A stretch of DNA of 52,911 bases from Azoarcus sp. (GTDB taxonomy: Bacteria; Pseudomonadota; Gammaproteobacteria; Burkholderiales; Rhodocyclaceae), in the NCBI GenBank assembly GCA_031276015.1, contig JAISNX010000052.1, forward strand, positions 1 through 52,911. Direction: 5' to 3'. Positions 24,393 to 32,146 of this stretch are shown piece by piece. Every line of letters starts with the position of its first letter. The stretch's first letter is position 1. The position numbers and the translations under genes are program-made. The notes beneath the pieces are model-generated. The model made no database searches and was not told the origin of the DNA. It saw nothing but the letters and a program-made list of their open reading frames with translations.

Positions 24393-25276
24393 TTCCGCAC
24401 CCCGCCCAATGCCTCGACCAGCGCCGGAATCAGGCTGCGGAGTCCGCCCGTCATCACCGCGAATTCAGCATCGAACTGCGCCTCGGCATCGCCGTCGTAG
24501 CTCATCCCCCAGCGTGTCGGATCAAGAAAATCCAGCCGTCTGATTTCCAGTTTGTCGGTGAGTACGAAACTGACGCGGTCATTGAACGTCAGCGCCAGCT
24601 TGGTCGGCATCTTCCCGGCGCGGAGGTGTTCCCGGATTTCGCCACCGTCGAGCGGATGGTGCGCATAGCGCACGGTCATCTTTTCCTCGCCGACGGAACG
24701 CAGCTCGCAGTCCTGGTCGATGGTGAAATTCGCGGGCGGCTCATCCTCCAGCCAGGTGGCCATCGCCACGGTCGGCAAACGCACAGTGCGTAACGGGGTG
24801 ACCCAGCTATAGCCGAGCGTTTTAGATAAAAGCCATTCGACATAGCCGACCGCTGCCCCGCTCGCGGTATCGACTCCCAGCAAACCGTTTTCCGGGTCTA
24901 TCCAGACCCGCGTGCGGCGGCGCACGGTCGGAGCACGGGCGATAAACTCGTCATGAACCATCTCGTGGATTTCGTCCCGTTGATTCCGCCCGCATGGAAA
25001 ACATTGTTTTTTGGACAGTTCCGCCGCCCGTTTTTCGACCTCCTGCCGCACGGCGAGCGCGGATAGCGTGCGCTCCTCCGAACCTGACGCGAGCAGCCAC
25101 TGCCCCGCGACAACACGCAGTAATGCCCTCGTATTGTCAGGTGGCACCCACCCGAAGGTCTGTTTTTCCCGTGTACCGCAGGGTTGCAGCGCGTGTTTGC
25201 GCAAACCCGACTCGAACGTATCCGCCGTCATTGTCAACGGCTCATTCAAACGAAATACATGCAGATTTCTGAACAT
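24389..25276 (-). CDS. rdgC: RdgC-like recombination-associated protein
   Basis: A 295-residue RdgC homologue, a ring-shaped DNA-binding protein that restrains RecA. Diagnostic blocks: MFRNLHVFRL, LQPCGTREKQTFGWVPP, LRVVAGQWLLASGSEERTLSALAVRQEVEKRAAEL, RRTRVWIDPENGLLGVDTAS, DQDCELRS and KLALTFNDRVSFVLTDKLEIRRLDFLD. Two ATGs are adjacent at 25279 and 25276 after GGAGGTGCA. Lying between transposase A and ATPase B with overlapping ends, it must be coexpressed with transposition genes, suggesting a role in protecting replicating phage DNA from RecA. Confidence 0.93.
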   Translation of the reverse strand: MFRNLHVFRLNEPLTMTADTFESGLRKHALQPCGTREKQTFGWVPPDNTRALLRVVAGQWLLASGSEERTLSALAVRQEVEKRAAELSKKQCFPCGRNQRDEIHEMVHDEFIARAPTVRRRTRVWIDPENGLLGVDTASGAAVGYVEWLLSKTLGYSWVTPLRTVRLPTVAMATWLEDEPPANFTIDQDCELRSVGEEKMTVRYAHHPLDGGEIREHLRAGKMPTKLALTFNDRVSFVLTDKLEIRRLDFLDPTRWGMSYDGDAEAQFDAEFAVMTGGLRSLIPALVEALGGVRK

Positions 25277-27051
25277 CATTGCACCTCCTGTTGAACGTCA
25301 CTCTGCCGCCAGCGCGCGATCTGCTGCGCCAGCGCTTCCTCGCTCACGCCCTCGGCATAACGCCGGGTGATGAACTCGTACATTTCCGCCGTCCAGCGCG
25401 TGCCCAGTGCCTCGCGGGCGAGCATTGCGGCGCGCGGAGCCTTGAGCATGCGTGGCGCGGCATCGGGGATCGCAACAGCCGTTTCCAGCGCCGTGCCCAT
25501 GCGCGGCAGGTAATGCCTGGACGGGGCCGTTTCGGCCTCGACGAATGGGTTGAACGCGCCGTCGAACGGCACGAACGGCTTTTTGCGCCGCGCCGCCGCG
25601 TCATCGCGCAGCGTTGTCGTGCCGCTGGCCAGCATCGCCAGCGATTTCGCATTGGCCGACGCAGCCGTGTCAGGCGGTGATTTGTATTCCAGCCCGATCG
25701 TCGCGGCATTGGCCGCGAAACCGTGCTCGCCAGCCTCGACCGCCGCGAGCGGCAGGTGCATGACGCGCCCATCCTCGCCCCGGCACACGGCCACCGCGCC
25801 GCCCTCAACGAACGGCGACAGGCATACCCGCACCGTGCCGCCTATCGTCACGCCTGGTACGGCGCGCACATTCCACACGCGCCCGTCGAACCGCACGGTC
25901 AGGTCACCGGAGACCTCCGGCGTGACGATTTTTCCGGTCGCCAGCCGCAACAATTGCTCGGCGGGCGCGGTGACGCGCAATTGATCCGGTTTGATCTCCA
26001 GCCATTTATCGAACCGGGTTTTACCGTGGCGGGTATGTTTTTCCGTCGCGTTGAAATGCAATTGAAATTTATCGGCCAACGCGTTGAGATCGCCGAAATC
26101 CCGGACGCGATCCGCAATGAACCGCAGGCCGGACTCGAAAACCGTCTCCCATAAATTCTGTGCCTGCTCGACCTGCCCCTTTGCGCGCGGGTTGTGCGGC
26201 TCATTGACGACCAACTGAATATCCAGCGCCTCGCAGAACCGGCGCACCATCCCGGCCGCCGTCGCGCCCGGATCGACCATCACGATGTTCGGCGCGCCGT
26301 GGAACGGATCGGCGGGGTTTTGTTTCGGGGCCATCAGCCAGGCGAGGAATTCCACCGTATGACTGCCGGATTCCGCGTGCGGGTAGTAGCGCACGCGGAT
26401 CGTGCCCGAGCAGTGATCCGTCGCCACGTAGCGAATAACGCGGAATTTCTCGATTGCCTGGATATTTTCCGGACGGTTTTTATAGTGCACGGCCCGATTC
26501 AGCCGCACCAGGCCATGGCCCGACACGCCGTTCCCGGCCATCGGCAGGTAATACAATACGCATACCGAGGCATCCACCTGCCAACACCAGTTCGGGTGCG
26601 GGCTGGAGAGTGCCTGATGCGGGCGCGGCTGGCGTAGTTGATCCGGGTGCAGGTTGTAATGCCGTAGCGCGCGTGAAATCGCCGAATCCGTGAGCGGAAT
26701 CAGTTCGCCCGTGGCGGTATCGACACGTTCCGCGCGGATTCTGCCGTTCGCCCGCGCCCATCGCACGGCGTTTTTCAGCGTGTCGATGCGTTTGCCGTTG
26801 TCACGCCCGCCCTCGGACATGATCGACGCAATGACCTGCGCTTCCTCGGACGTCAGCCCGGTCGCGCCCGCGTCGGCGCGCTGCCGTCGCGCAGGGGCGC
26901 GGTACGCGGTCAGCCAGCGATGCACGGTCTGCACCGATACGCGCATCGCCGCCGCTGCCGCCGCGACCGCCCCCCCGCGCTCGCCGTGCCGCAAATTCTC
27001 CAGCCTCTCGGCCAGTTGAACGAGGATTGCGGTCTGCGCGGCGGACGGCAT
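25276..27051 (-). CDS. A: Mu-type DDE transposase A
   Basis: A 591-residue transposase that joins phage ends to target DNA. A N-terminal helix-turn-helix (about 27-47, VAAAAAAMRVSVQTVHRWL) precedes the rve-type catalytic core. The likely triad is D160 (NWCWQVDASV), D260 (NIVMVDPGATA) and E295 (RAKGQVEQAQNLWE); D260 and E295 have 34 residues between them, as in D,D35E enzymes. The C-terminal Mu-type beta-barrel (DLTVRFDGRVWNVRAVPG) and a helical tail follow. ATG at 27051 lies just after the previous stop; ATGs at 27069-27084 would overlap that gene. It resembles BcepMu/B3-type more than Mu A. Confidence 0.94.
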   Translation of the reverse strand: MPSAAQTAILVQLAERLENLRHGERGGAVAAAAAAMRVSVQTVHRWLTAYRAPARRQRADAGATGLTSEEAQVIASIMSEGGRDNGKRIDTLKNAVRWARANGRIRAERVDTATGELIPLTDSAISRALRHYNLHPDQLRQPRPHQALSSPHPNWCWQVDASVCVLYYLPMAGNGVSGHGLVRLNRAVHYKNRPENIQAIEKFRVIRYVATDHCSGTIRVRYYPHAESGSHTVEFLAWLMAPKQNPADPFHGAPNIVMVDPGATAAGMVRRFCEALDIQLVVNEPHNPRAKGQVEQAQNLWETVFESGLRFIADRVRDFGDLNALADKFQLHFNATEKHTRHGKTRFDKWLEIKPDQLRVTAPAEQLLRLATGKIVTPEVSGDLTVRFDGRVWNVRAVPGVTIGGTVRVCLSPFVEGGAVAVCRGEDGRVMHLPLAAVEAGEHGFAANAATIGLEYKSPPDTAASANAKSLAMLASGTTTLRDDAAARRKKPFVPFDGAFNPFVEAETAPSRHYLPRMGTALETAVAIPDAAPRMLKAPRAAMLAREALGTRWTAEMYEFITRRYAEGVSEEALAQQIARWRQSDVQQEVQ

Positions 27052-27055
27052 GGCG

Positions 27056-28072
27056 TCACTCGGCAGCATCATCGCCATTGTCATCGCCGCCGGGGTGGGG
27101 ATCGTCTGGAAATACCGCGCCATTGGCGCGCCAGAATTCGCGGTCGAGTGCCAGGGGGTCGATTCCTGCCGGGCCGGTGGCGGCTGGCAGCAGATCGGCC
27201 TCCAGGGTTTTCGCCACGCGGTGGATCGACTGGTACACCTCGCGGCATGCCTCCGAGATCGCCGCCTCGACGTCCACGGCGGCGCGGGCCGTTTCGTCGG
27301 CGGCATCCCAGGCGTTTTGCAACATGCGCATCCTTCGCAGCACGTCCATGTGCTGGTTTTTTGCCTCCTGCACGGCGTGTTTCAGCGCCGTTTCGGCGGA
27401 GATGACGAGGTCGGCGTCATGATCGTCGTCATCTCCGCCGTTACCCGGCATCGTTGTCTCCCGCCGGATGGCGTCCTCCTGCAAGTCGTTGATTTTTTTG
27501 TCCTTGTCTTGCAGGACTTTTTCCTTTGCCGCAATTGCGGCATCCCGTTCCCGGAGAGTTTTACGCAACTCGGACACGGACATGCAGTCGATTTTGTCGA
27601 GTTGCAGGTTGCCGGTTTGGCCGGTTTCGGCGAGTTCTTCTATCTCGCCGTCATCGAGTACCAGCAACTCGAATAACTTCGATTGGCTCCCGATCGCCGG
27701 GAGCAAATGCGACGACGTCGACGCATTTGAAAATTTCATCGCTGATTGCATGAACCGCTGTGCCAGTCGCGGTTCGATGCCCAGAGCCTGGAGGCGGCTG
27801 GAAAATGATCCATGCGCGCAGACCTGTTTCAGCACCACTAACCCGCGTCCGATCTCCAGCACAGCATCGACGCTACGCCGCATGTTTGCGGCGATGTCTC
27901 GCTGAATCAGATCGGGGTTCGTGCTATCGGCGGGTAGCTGGTACCCGACCCGCACCGCCACGGCACGCGCGACGGCATCCATTTCGGAGGCGGTATCGAG
28001 CACCGCCTGAACGGCTCCGTCGTCGATCTGGACCGGCGCGGCGGGCAGCGAAATTGCATCTGTTGTTTTCAT
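27056..28072 (-). CDS. DUF3102-like early protein
   Basis: A 338-residue protein. Residues about 65-115 (RRSVDAVLEIGRGLVVLKQVCAHGSFSSRLQALGIEPRLAQRFMQSAMKFSN) fit DUF3102, found in phages and plasmids and often N-terminal in DNA-related proteins. A coiled coil follows (LRKTLRERDAAIAAKEKVLQDKDKKINDLQED), then an acidic patch DDDDHDAD and another acidic end. It is translated just before transposase A, as in BcepMu-like phages. It may help regulate or assemble the transposition complex; no activity is known. Confidence 0.8.
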   Translation of the reverse strand: MKTTDAISLPAAPVQIDDGAVQAVLDTASEMDAVARAVAVRVGYQLPADSTNPDLIQRDIAANMRRSVDAVLEIGRGLVVLKQVCAHGSFSSRLQALGIEPRLAQRFMQSAMKFSNASTSSHLLPAIGSQSKLFELLVLDDGEIEELAETGQTGNLQLDKIDCMSVSELRKTLRERDAAIAAKEKVLQDKDKKINDLQEDAIRRETTMPGNGGDDDDHDADLVISAETALKHAVQEAKNQHMDVLRRMRMLQNAWDAADETARAAVDVEAAISEACREVYQSIHRVAKTLEADLLPAATGPAGIDPLALDREFWRANGAVFPDDPHPGGDDNGDDAAE

Positions 28073-28079
28073 TACATCC

Positions 28080-28382
28080 TCACAGTGATGGCGTCCGGGT
28101 GTAGTTCCGCCGAACCTCGGCCACGCGGTTTTCGGCCTCGGCGAGGCCGTTTTGAAAATTCAACAGACATTGAATGGGCCGGGAGGCCAGCCGCCAGCGC
28201 CCGTCCTCCATCTGCTGCGCCCAGCCGGACGATTCGAGGCGGCGCAGATCGCGCAGCGCCGTCGATTCGATCACGCCGACGGCGGCGGAGATGTCCCGCA
28301 GCCGCATGCCGGTGACCTCGTGTCCGGCCAGCGCCTCGACCAGCGCGAGGGCGCGGGGGATGGCGGTGTGGGCGGCCCTCAT
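28080..28382 (-). CDS. Winged-helix DNA-binding protein (IclR-type N-terminal fold)
   Basis: A 100-residue protein, AIPRALALVEALAGHEVTGMRLRDISAAVGVIESTALRDLRRLESSGWAQQ, with the helix-turn-helix plus wing of IclR/MarR-like regulators. The start overlaps the preceding stop by 4 bases and follows GAGGGGG. A copy of the early operator lies just upstream (28394-28408). It is probably an early regulator. Confidence 0.82.
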   Translation of the reverse strand: MRAAHTAIPRALALVEALAGHEVTGMRLRDISAAVGVIESTALRDLRRLESSGWAQQMEDGRWRLASRPIQCLLNFQNGLAEAENRVAEVRRNYTRTPSL

Positions 28383-28624
28383 TTCGCATCCCCCTCACAA
28401 TTGAGAGCAATTGTTGGAAAAAAAATCCCGTCACTGGGTTTAATCCCCAGTAACACGGCAATTTTATGTGATTGCCCGCGCAGGCATTTCCGCCTGCCGC
28501 GCAGGATCTCACTCGTCAGCACGGACGATACCCCGTGCCGACGAGCCCATTCCGCCTGAACAATGCCCAGGCGGCGAAATAACTCCCGCGCTTCGCGCGG
28601 GGTTAAAACTTTCCCATTGTCCAT
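28379..28624 (-). CDS. BcepMu gp16-family DNA-binding protein (Ner-like)
   Basis: An 81-residue protein matching the BcepMu gp16 family: LTPREARELFRRLGIVQAEWARRHGVSSVLTSEILRGRRKCLRGQSHKIAVLLGIKPSDG. This is a compact helix-turn-helix with the tell-tale GRRKxxxGxxHKIAVLLGIK end. It is the first early gene and probably, like Ner, turns down the early and repressor promoters. It identifies the phage as BcepMu-like in its early region. Confidence 0.92.
   Translation of the reverse strand: MDNGKVLTPREARELFRRLGIVQAEWARRHGVSSVLTSEILRGRRKCLRGQSHKIAVLLGIKPSDGIFFPTIALNCEGDAK
28394..28408. promoter_or_regulatory. Second operator-like site
   Basis: CTCACAATTGAGAGC matches the site in the early promoter (CTCACAATTGGGAGC) at 14 of 15 bases. 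It lies at the end of the gp16-like gene, about 270 bp downstream of the promoter, and could allow looping or roadblock by the repressor. Confidence 0.6.
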
Positions 28625-28654
28625 TTGTTATTATCAGTGAAACTTTGTTATCGA

Positions 28655-28683
28655 ATTTTTGCTCACAATTGGGAGCGTGTCAA
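28655..28683 (-). promoter_or_regulatory. Early promoter with embedded operator
   Basis: On the minus strand a perfect TTGACA (28683-28678), a 17-base spacer and AAAAAT (28660-28655) form a good sigma-70 promoter for the early operon. The near-palindrome CTCACAATTGGGAGC (28662-28676) fills the spacer, so a bound repressor would block RNA polymerase. The repressor gene starts divergently at 28689. Confidence 0.8.
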
Positions 28684-28688
28684 CACGT

Positions 28689-29234
28689 ATGGCCCGTCGA
28701 ACAAAAAATTTTTCACATGCCGATCAGCTCGAAATTGCAGCCCGCATCCAGTCCCTGGTCGCCGCGGCTGATAGCGCGCGCGATTTTGCCGCCCGCGCCG
28801 GGCTGTCGAGCGGGGGACTCAGTGAATATCAATCCGGGAAAAAAGTGCCGACGCTGGCAACCCTGGAACGCATTGCCATTGCGGGAAACGTGACATTGGA
28901 ATGGCTTGTGGCGGGCAATGAGGCAATCCCCCATCCGCTGGCCGCAGAAACTCGGGACGAATTCATCGCCCGACAACGGGCGATCAACACCACGTCGGGA
29001 ATTGTCGACGCGCTGCCTATATCTGATTTGTATAAAGTGCGCCTAAAAGCCGTCCTGACTGGCGATCCGGCGCGGGACGGCGAACTGATCGCCGCGGCGT
29101 TACAATCGCAGATACCGCCTGACGAGGCGGCGCTGTTGGACAACTATCGTCATAGTTCAGAGGCCGGGCGGGAGGCGGTCAGGAAAACGGCCTTTGCGTT
29201 GGCGGAATCGAAACTAGAGGGAGGTGTTGCATGA
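28689..29234 (+). CDS. c: XRE-type phage repressor
   Basis: A 181-residue regulator with an XRE-type helix-turn-helix (about 22-65: LVAAADSARDFAARAGLSSGGLSEYQSGKKVPTLATLERIAIAGNVTLEWLVAGN). No S24 peptidase domain follows, so it is not a LexA/CI-type self-cleaving repressor. ATG at 28689 (MARRTKNFSHAD) is preferred; an in-frame TTG at 28659 would run through the operator. It is the first rightward gene, divergent from the early operon, so it is the likely lysogeny repressor. The C-terminal half is unrecognised. Confidence 0.87.
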   Translation: MARRTKNFSHADQLEIAARIQSLVAAADSARDFAARAGLSSGGLSEYQSGKKVPTLATLERIAIAGNVTLEWLVAGNEAIPHPLAAETRDEFIARQRAINTTSGIVDALPISDLYKVRLKAVLTGDPARDGELIAAALQSQIPPDEAALLDNYRHSSEAGREAVRKTAFALAESKLEGGVA

Positions 29235-29608
29235 ATGACGCATCAACGAATGACACGAAACCGCCAATAATCCTCCCCGCTACGCGGCAACTGACGCGGC
29301 AGGAAATACGGGAAATTGTCGAACGAGACGCCGCGGAACTGCTGACTGTTGCGGATGCTGGCGGCAACGTTCATCAGAAATCGCTCGATCAGACCGACGC
29401 GGTACAGGCTCTGGCGAAAACCATGCCGGACGAACAGGCGTTTATGGCAATGTACATTGAGGAATTGAACGCCCACACGGCACAGGTCGAAAACAAAACC
29501 CACCAGATCAATATGGATGCGGCAACGAATGCGTACAACGTCCAGGCCGTCATTGTCCTGATCGCACTGTTCGCCATCCTCATGATCTGGGTGTCAGTGC
29601 TGAGTTGA
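29231..29608 (+). CDS. Tail-anchored small membrane protein (125 aa)
   Basis: A 125-residue protein starting in the stop of the repressor gene (ATGA). Most is soluble and helical (TRQEIREIVERDAAELLTV...), and a single C-terminal transmembrane helix closes it (VQAVIVLIALFAILMIWVSV). Because it is cotranscribed with the repressor it should be made in the lysogen, which would fit superinfection exclusion or host-fitness roles. That is inference; no family is recognised. Confidence 0.75.
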   Translation: MNDASTNDTKPPIILPATRQLTRQEIREIVERDAAELLTVADAGGNVHQKSLDQTDAVQALAKTMPDEQAFMAMYIEELNAHTAQVENKTHQINMDAATNAYNVQAVIVLIALFAILMIWVSVLS

Positions 29609-29626
29609 TAATTTGAGGGTAGGACG

Positions 29627-29851
29627 ATGGAAACTCAAAAACCCGGGCGAGGCGGCGCGCGACCAGGCGCTGGTCGGAAACCGATACACGAAAATCCTAG
29701 AAATCTAACAATACGTTTGCCGACGTATGTTATTGAGTATGCACGAGAAATCGGGAATGGAAATATAACTCGCGGCATGATTACCGCGATACAGTTTATG
29801 ATTAGATCATCAAAACGTAATGACGATAACGGCGGAGGAAAAACGCCGTAA
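29627..29851 (+). CDS. Ribbon-helix-helix-like DNA-binding protein
   Basis: A 74-residue protein with a GGARPGAGRKP AT-hook-like start, common in phage DNA-binding proteins, then NLTIRLPTYVIEYAREIGNGNITRGMITAIQFMI, which fits a MetJ/Arc ribbon-helix-helix. Its codons and base composition are clearly more AT-rich than the surroundings, suggesting later acquisition. Probably a lysogeny regulator. Confidence 0.75.
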   Translation: METQKPGRGGARPGAGRKPIHENPRNLTIRLPTYVIEYAREIGNGNITRGMITAIQFMIRSSKRNDDNGGGKTP

Positions 29852-29863
29852 AAGGCGCGTTTT
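29841..29863 (+). terminator. Possible terminator after the repressor operon
   Basis: AAACGCC, a short loop and GGCGCGTTTT form an imperfect stem (one bulge) followed by TTTTG, right at the stop of the preceding gene. Confidence 0.4.
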
Positions 29864-29927
29864 GTTGATATAGATCAATAAAAATGCCTTCCATTCGTCT
29901 GAATTCTTACGTATAGTTTCATTCATC

Positions 29928-29969
29928 GCGCCAGCCTGGCGCACCGTAGCCCTAGCGGGTTCTTAGGGC
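29928..29969 (+). promoter_or_regulatory. Dyad and hairpin in the leader of the accessory operon
   Basis: GCGCCAGCCTGGCGC (28 bp after a TATAGT-like -10 at 29912) is a perfect 7+7 dyad. GCCCTA (29949-29954) pairs with TAGGGC (29964-29969) just before the AAGGAAG ribosome site. This AT-rich 130-bp gap therefore probably carries the promoter and control sites of the accessory operon; the promoter call itself is weak. Confidence 0.5.
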
Positions 29970-29984
29970 CGTAAGGAAGAAATC

Positions 29985-31376
29985 ATGGACGTCCCCCCTG
30001 TCGGCCTTTCCAGCACCGCCATTTCGGTGCTGGCCGCCATGCAGGCGGGCGTCCCGATGGCGGCGGACGACGTCGCCATCGCCGCCGGGCTGGACAGTGA
30101 TGTCGCCCTCCGCGCCCTCTTCGCGTTGAAGGCGAAGAGGGTTGCGTATCAGAACCGTGCGGGGAAGTGGGTTTCCCCGCACGGGACGGCCCCTGCCTCT
30201 GCCCCGACTCCCGCCCCTGCCCCTGCCCCGGCTGCCGCTCCGGCTGCCGCTCCGGCTGCCGCGATCCCCGCCCAAACTGCACTCGCGGCGGCCGACAAGC
30301 TGTTCAGGATTGTCGATTACGTCCGCGCCGCGTATGACGCGGACGTGGACGCGAGAGCGGTCGACCGCGACTTGTCGACCTACGGGCTGTCACTTTTCAG
30401 TACCCGCGCAGGGTACTTTGTTGGCGGCGACATCGCCGCCGCCTTCCGGGCAGTGTGCCCGGAATCCCTCGAAATCCCGGAAGTCGCCGCCCTTGCCGCA
30501 GAAATGATGCGGCAGGCGGCGGCTGCCGTCTCCCCCCCGGCTCCGGCAGTCGTGCCGGAATACGGGGTCGCCCGCCCCGTGGCCGATGTCGCTGCCGACG
30601 GCAGCCTCGTCAAATGGGCGAAATCCCTAGTCTCGTCCGGGATGGACGAGGGCGTGACCGTGCATTTCCCGTCGCAGGGCACTTACATGTTCTGCGACGC
30701 CCCGGCGGACAAGTCCGCCCAACCGGCGTGGAGCCTCTACTCCATCGCCCATGGATGGGCGGATCGTGTTATGACCGCGCGCTTCTGGAGCGACCGCGCG
30801 GACGATGCCGCACGTCGCGCCGCGCGCGAGCAGGAAGAGCGCGAGCGCCCCGCTCGTGAAGCCGCCGAACGTGCGGCGCGCTATGACGCAGCCGTTGCGG
30901 ATGGCGCATCCGTCCTCGTTGGCGCGGATGGCACGCGGTACGTGCGTGTCACATCCCAGGAGTCCGTGGACGGCGGATGGTATGACGATGTCTACGGGTA
31001 CATGGTCGATACCTCCCGCCCCGTGGGCAAGTACCGCACGCGGATTTTTGACCGAGACGGGAACCGTTTCCCCGGCGGCTGGCTTGCCGACGTCGCCACC
31101 TCGTCAGAGGTGTACGTCAACGATGACGGCGAAATCCGGAAGGGCTGGCAGGCTCCGGATGATTTCCCGGAATCGGCGTGGCTGCCAGTCAGAAATCATT
31201 CCCGCCATTATTTCGGCGAGTATGACGCAGAATCATGCTGGGCGGACATCGCCGCCCAGGAAAAAGAAGTGGCCGCCGCCCGAAAGGCGGCGAAACAGGC
31301 CGCCGAAGAAGCCGCGTTTGCGGCGAAACATAACCCATTTGCGGCGCTGGCCGCGTTAAAGGTCAAAAATGAATGA
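29985..31376 (+). CDS. Accessory operon protein 1 (463 aa), unknown
   Basis: The N-terminal 60 residues (SSTAISVLAAMQAGVPMAADDVAIAAGLDSDVALRALFALKAKRVAYQNRAGKW) look like a winged-helix unit. An Ala/Pro linker (about 68-92) and a second possible small domain (DKLFRIVDYVRAAYDADVDARAVDRDL) follow. The remainder is unrecognised, with WG/WY-rich beta-type sequence and an Ala/Lys-rich helix at the end. ATG at 29985 follows AAGGAAG. First gene of the long rightward accessory operon; the next gene overlaps its end. Confidence 0.72.
   Translation: MDVPPVGLSSTAISVLAAMQAGVPMAADDVAIAAGLDSDVALRALFALKAKRVAYQNRAGKWVSPHGTAPASAPTPAPAPAPAAAPAAAPAAAIPAQTALAAADKLFRIVDYVRAAYDADVDARAVDRDLSTYGLSLFSTRAGYFVGGDIAAAFRAVCPESLEIPEVAALAAEMMRQAAAAVSPPAPAVVPEYGVARPVADVAADGSLVKWAKSLVSSGMDEGVTVHFPSQGTYMFCDAPADKSAQPAWSLYSIAHGWADRVMTARFWSDRADDAARRAAREQEERERPAREAAERAARYDAAVADGASVLVGADGTRYVRVTSQESVDGGWYDDVYGYMVDTSRPVGKYRTRIFDRDGNRFPGGWLADVATSSEVYVNDDGEIRKGWQAPDDFPESAWLPVRNHSRHYFGEYDAESCWADIAAQEKEVAAARKAAKQAAEEAAFAAKHNPFAALAALKVKNE
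30229..30263. repeat. 12-bp tandem repeat coding the Ala/Pro linker
   Basis: CGGCTGCCGCTC is repeated almost three times in frame and codes AAPA units. This is a linker expansion, not a CRISPR array. Confidence 0.7.
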
Positions 31377-31704
31377 AACCCAAAGCGCCCTCGTGGCGCG
31401 CATTGAGACCGCCGTAGCGGGCGGTCTGTCCGTCGCCACAGATGAGGTAGACATGTGGCATCAAGCCCGCAACGCGGCCTATCGGGCCGCGAGGCGGCAC
31501 TTCGGGGGGAGCCCAAAGACCCCCATGGCGCGGGCCGCATTTTTCGCGGCATCCGAATTTGCCGGGGATTTTTTCCCCGGAGTTATTGACCGGGCTGAAG
31601 AAGCCCGCACAGGAATGGCGGGCGTACCGTGGTACGCCCTGAAGGTCGCCCAGGCCGCCGAGGCGGCTTGGTTCGACCAGAACGACCTGGAGGAGGTCGA
31701 ATGA
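31369..31704 (+). CDS. Accessory operon protein 2 (111 aa), unknown
   Basis: A small Ala-rich protein with aromatic residues, MNETQSALVARIETAVAGG...MWHQARNAAYRAARRHFGG. It overlaps both neighbours and ends in the AGGAGG that serves the next gene. No family recognised; operon position supports that it is real. Confidence 0.65.
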   Translation: MNETQSALVARIETAVAGGLSVATDEVDMWHQARNAAYRAARRHFGGSPKTPMARAAFFAASEFAGDFFPGVIDRAEEARTGMAGVPWYALKVAQAAEAAWFDQNDLEEVE

Positions 31705-32090
31705 AAATCAAACACGTCATTTTCCTTTCCCGCCATCCGATGACCCGGGAGCAGATCTCCGGGTTACAGGCGGCCCGGAGTTTGCCGGACGGGCGCGTGG
31801 TTGCCGCCGCGCCCCCCCCGGCCGTTGAATGCCGGAACGTCACGTTTCCGGCATCCGGCGAGGATGCGGCGCGGCAGATTGCCGCCCTCGCCATCGCGGA
31901 GCCGGATACACTGGTTTGCGGGGTGTTTCCCGCGCACGTCGCAGCGCAAATCGCGCTGAAATTAGCTGCCCGGCGCGCGACGTTTCACGCCGCGCCCTGC
32001 GTCGGGATTCCCGTCGCAGTGCCTGCCCCGGCCGTCGAGGGGGAAAACCGCGGTGGCGGGTTTGTCCATGACCATTGGGAATGGATATAA
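31701..32090 (+). CDS. Accessory operon protein 3 (129 aa), Rossmann-like
   Basis: MKIKHVIFLSRHPMTREQISGLQ at 31701 follows AGGAGG and overlaps the previous stop (ATGA). Alternating beta/alpha segments (VIFLSR; DTLVCGVFPAHVAAQIALKLAARR) suggest a small nucleotide- or ligand-binding fold. It ends GGGFVHDHWEWI. I do not recognise a family; any sensor role would be speculation. A run of 8 C lies within the gene. Confidence 0.65.
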   Translation: MKIKHVIFLSRHPMTREQISGLQAARSLPDGRVVAAAPPPAVECRNVTFPASGEDAARQIAALAIAEPDTLVCGVFPAHVAAQIALKLAARRATFHAAPCVGIPVAVPAPAVEGENRGGGFVHDHWEWI

Positions 32091-32146
32091 CGGGGTATTC
32101 CCCCCCGACGCCGGACGGTATCCGGCTCTCCGAGGAGGAGATAAAA

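Noticed and set aside
30181-30263. Short tandem repeats that look CRISPR-like
   Set aside because: They are 12-bp in-frame units coding an Ala/Pro linker with no spacers.
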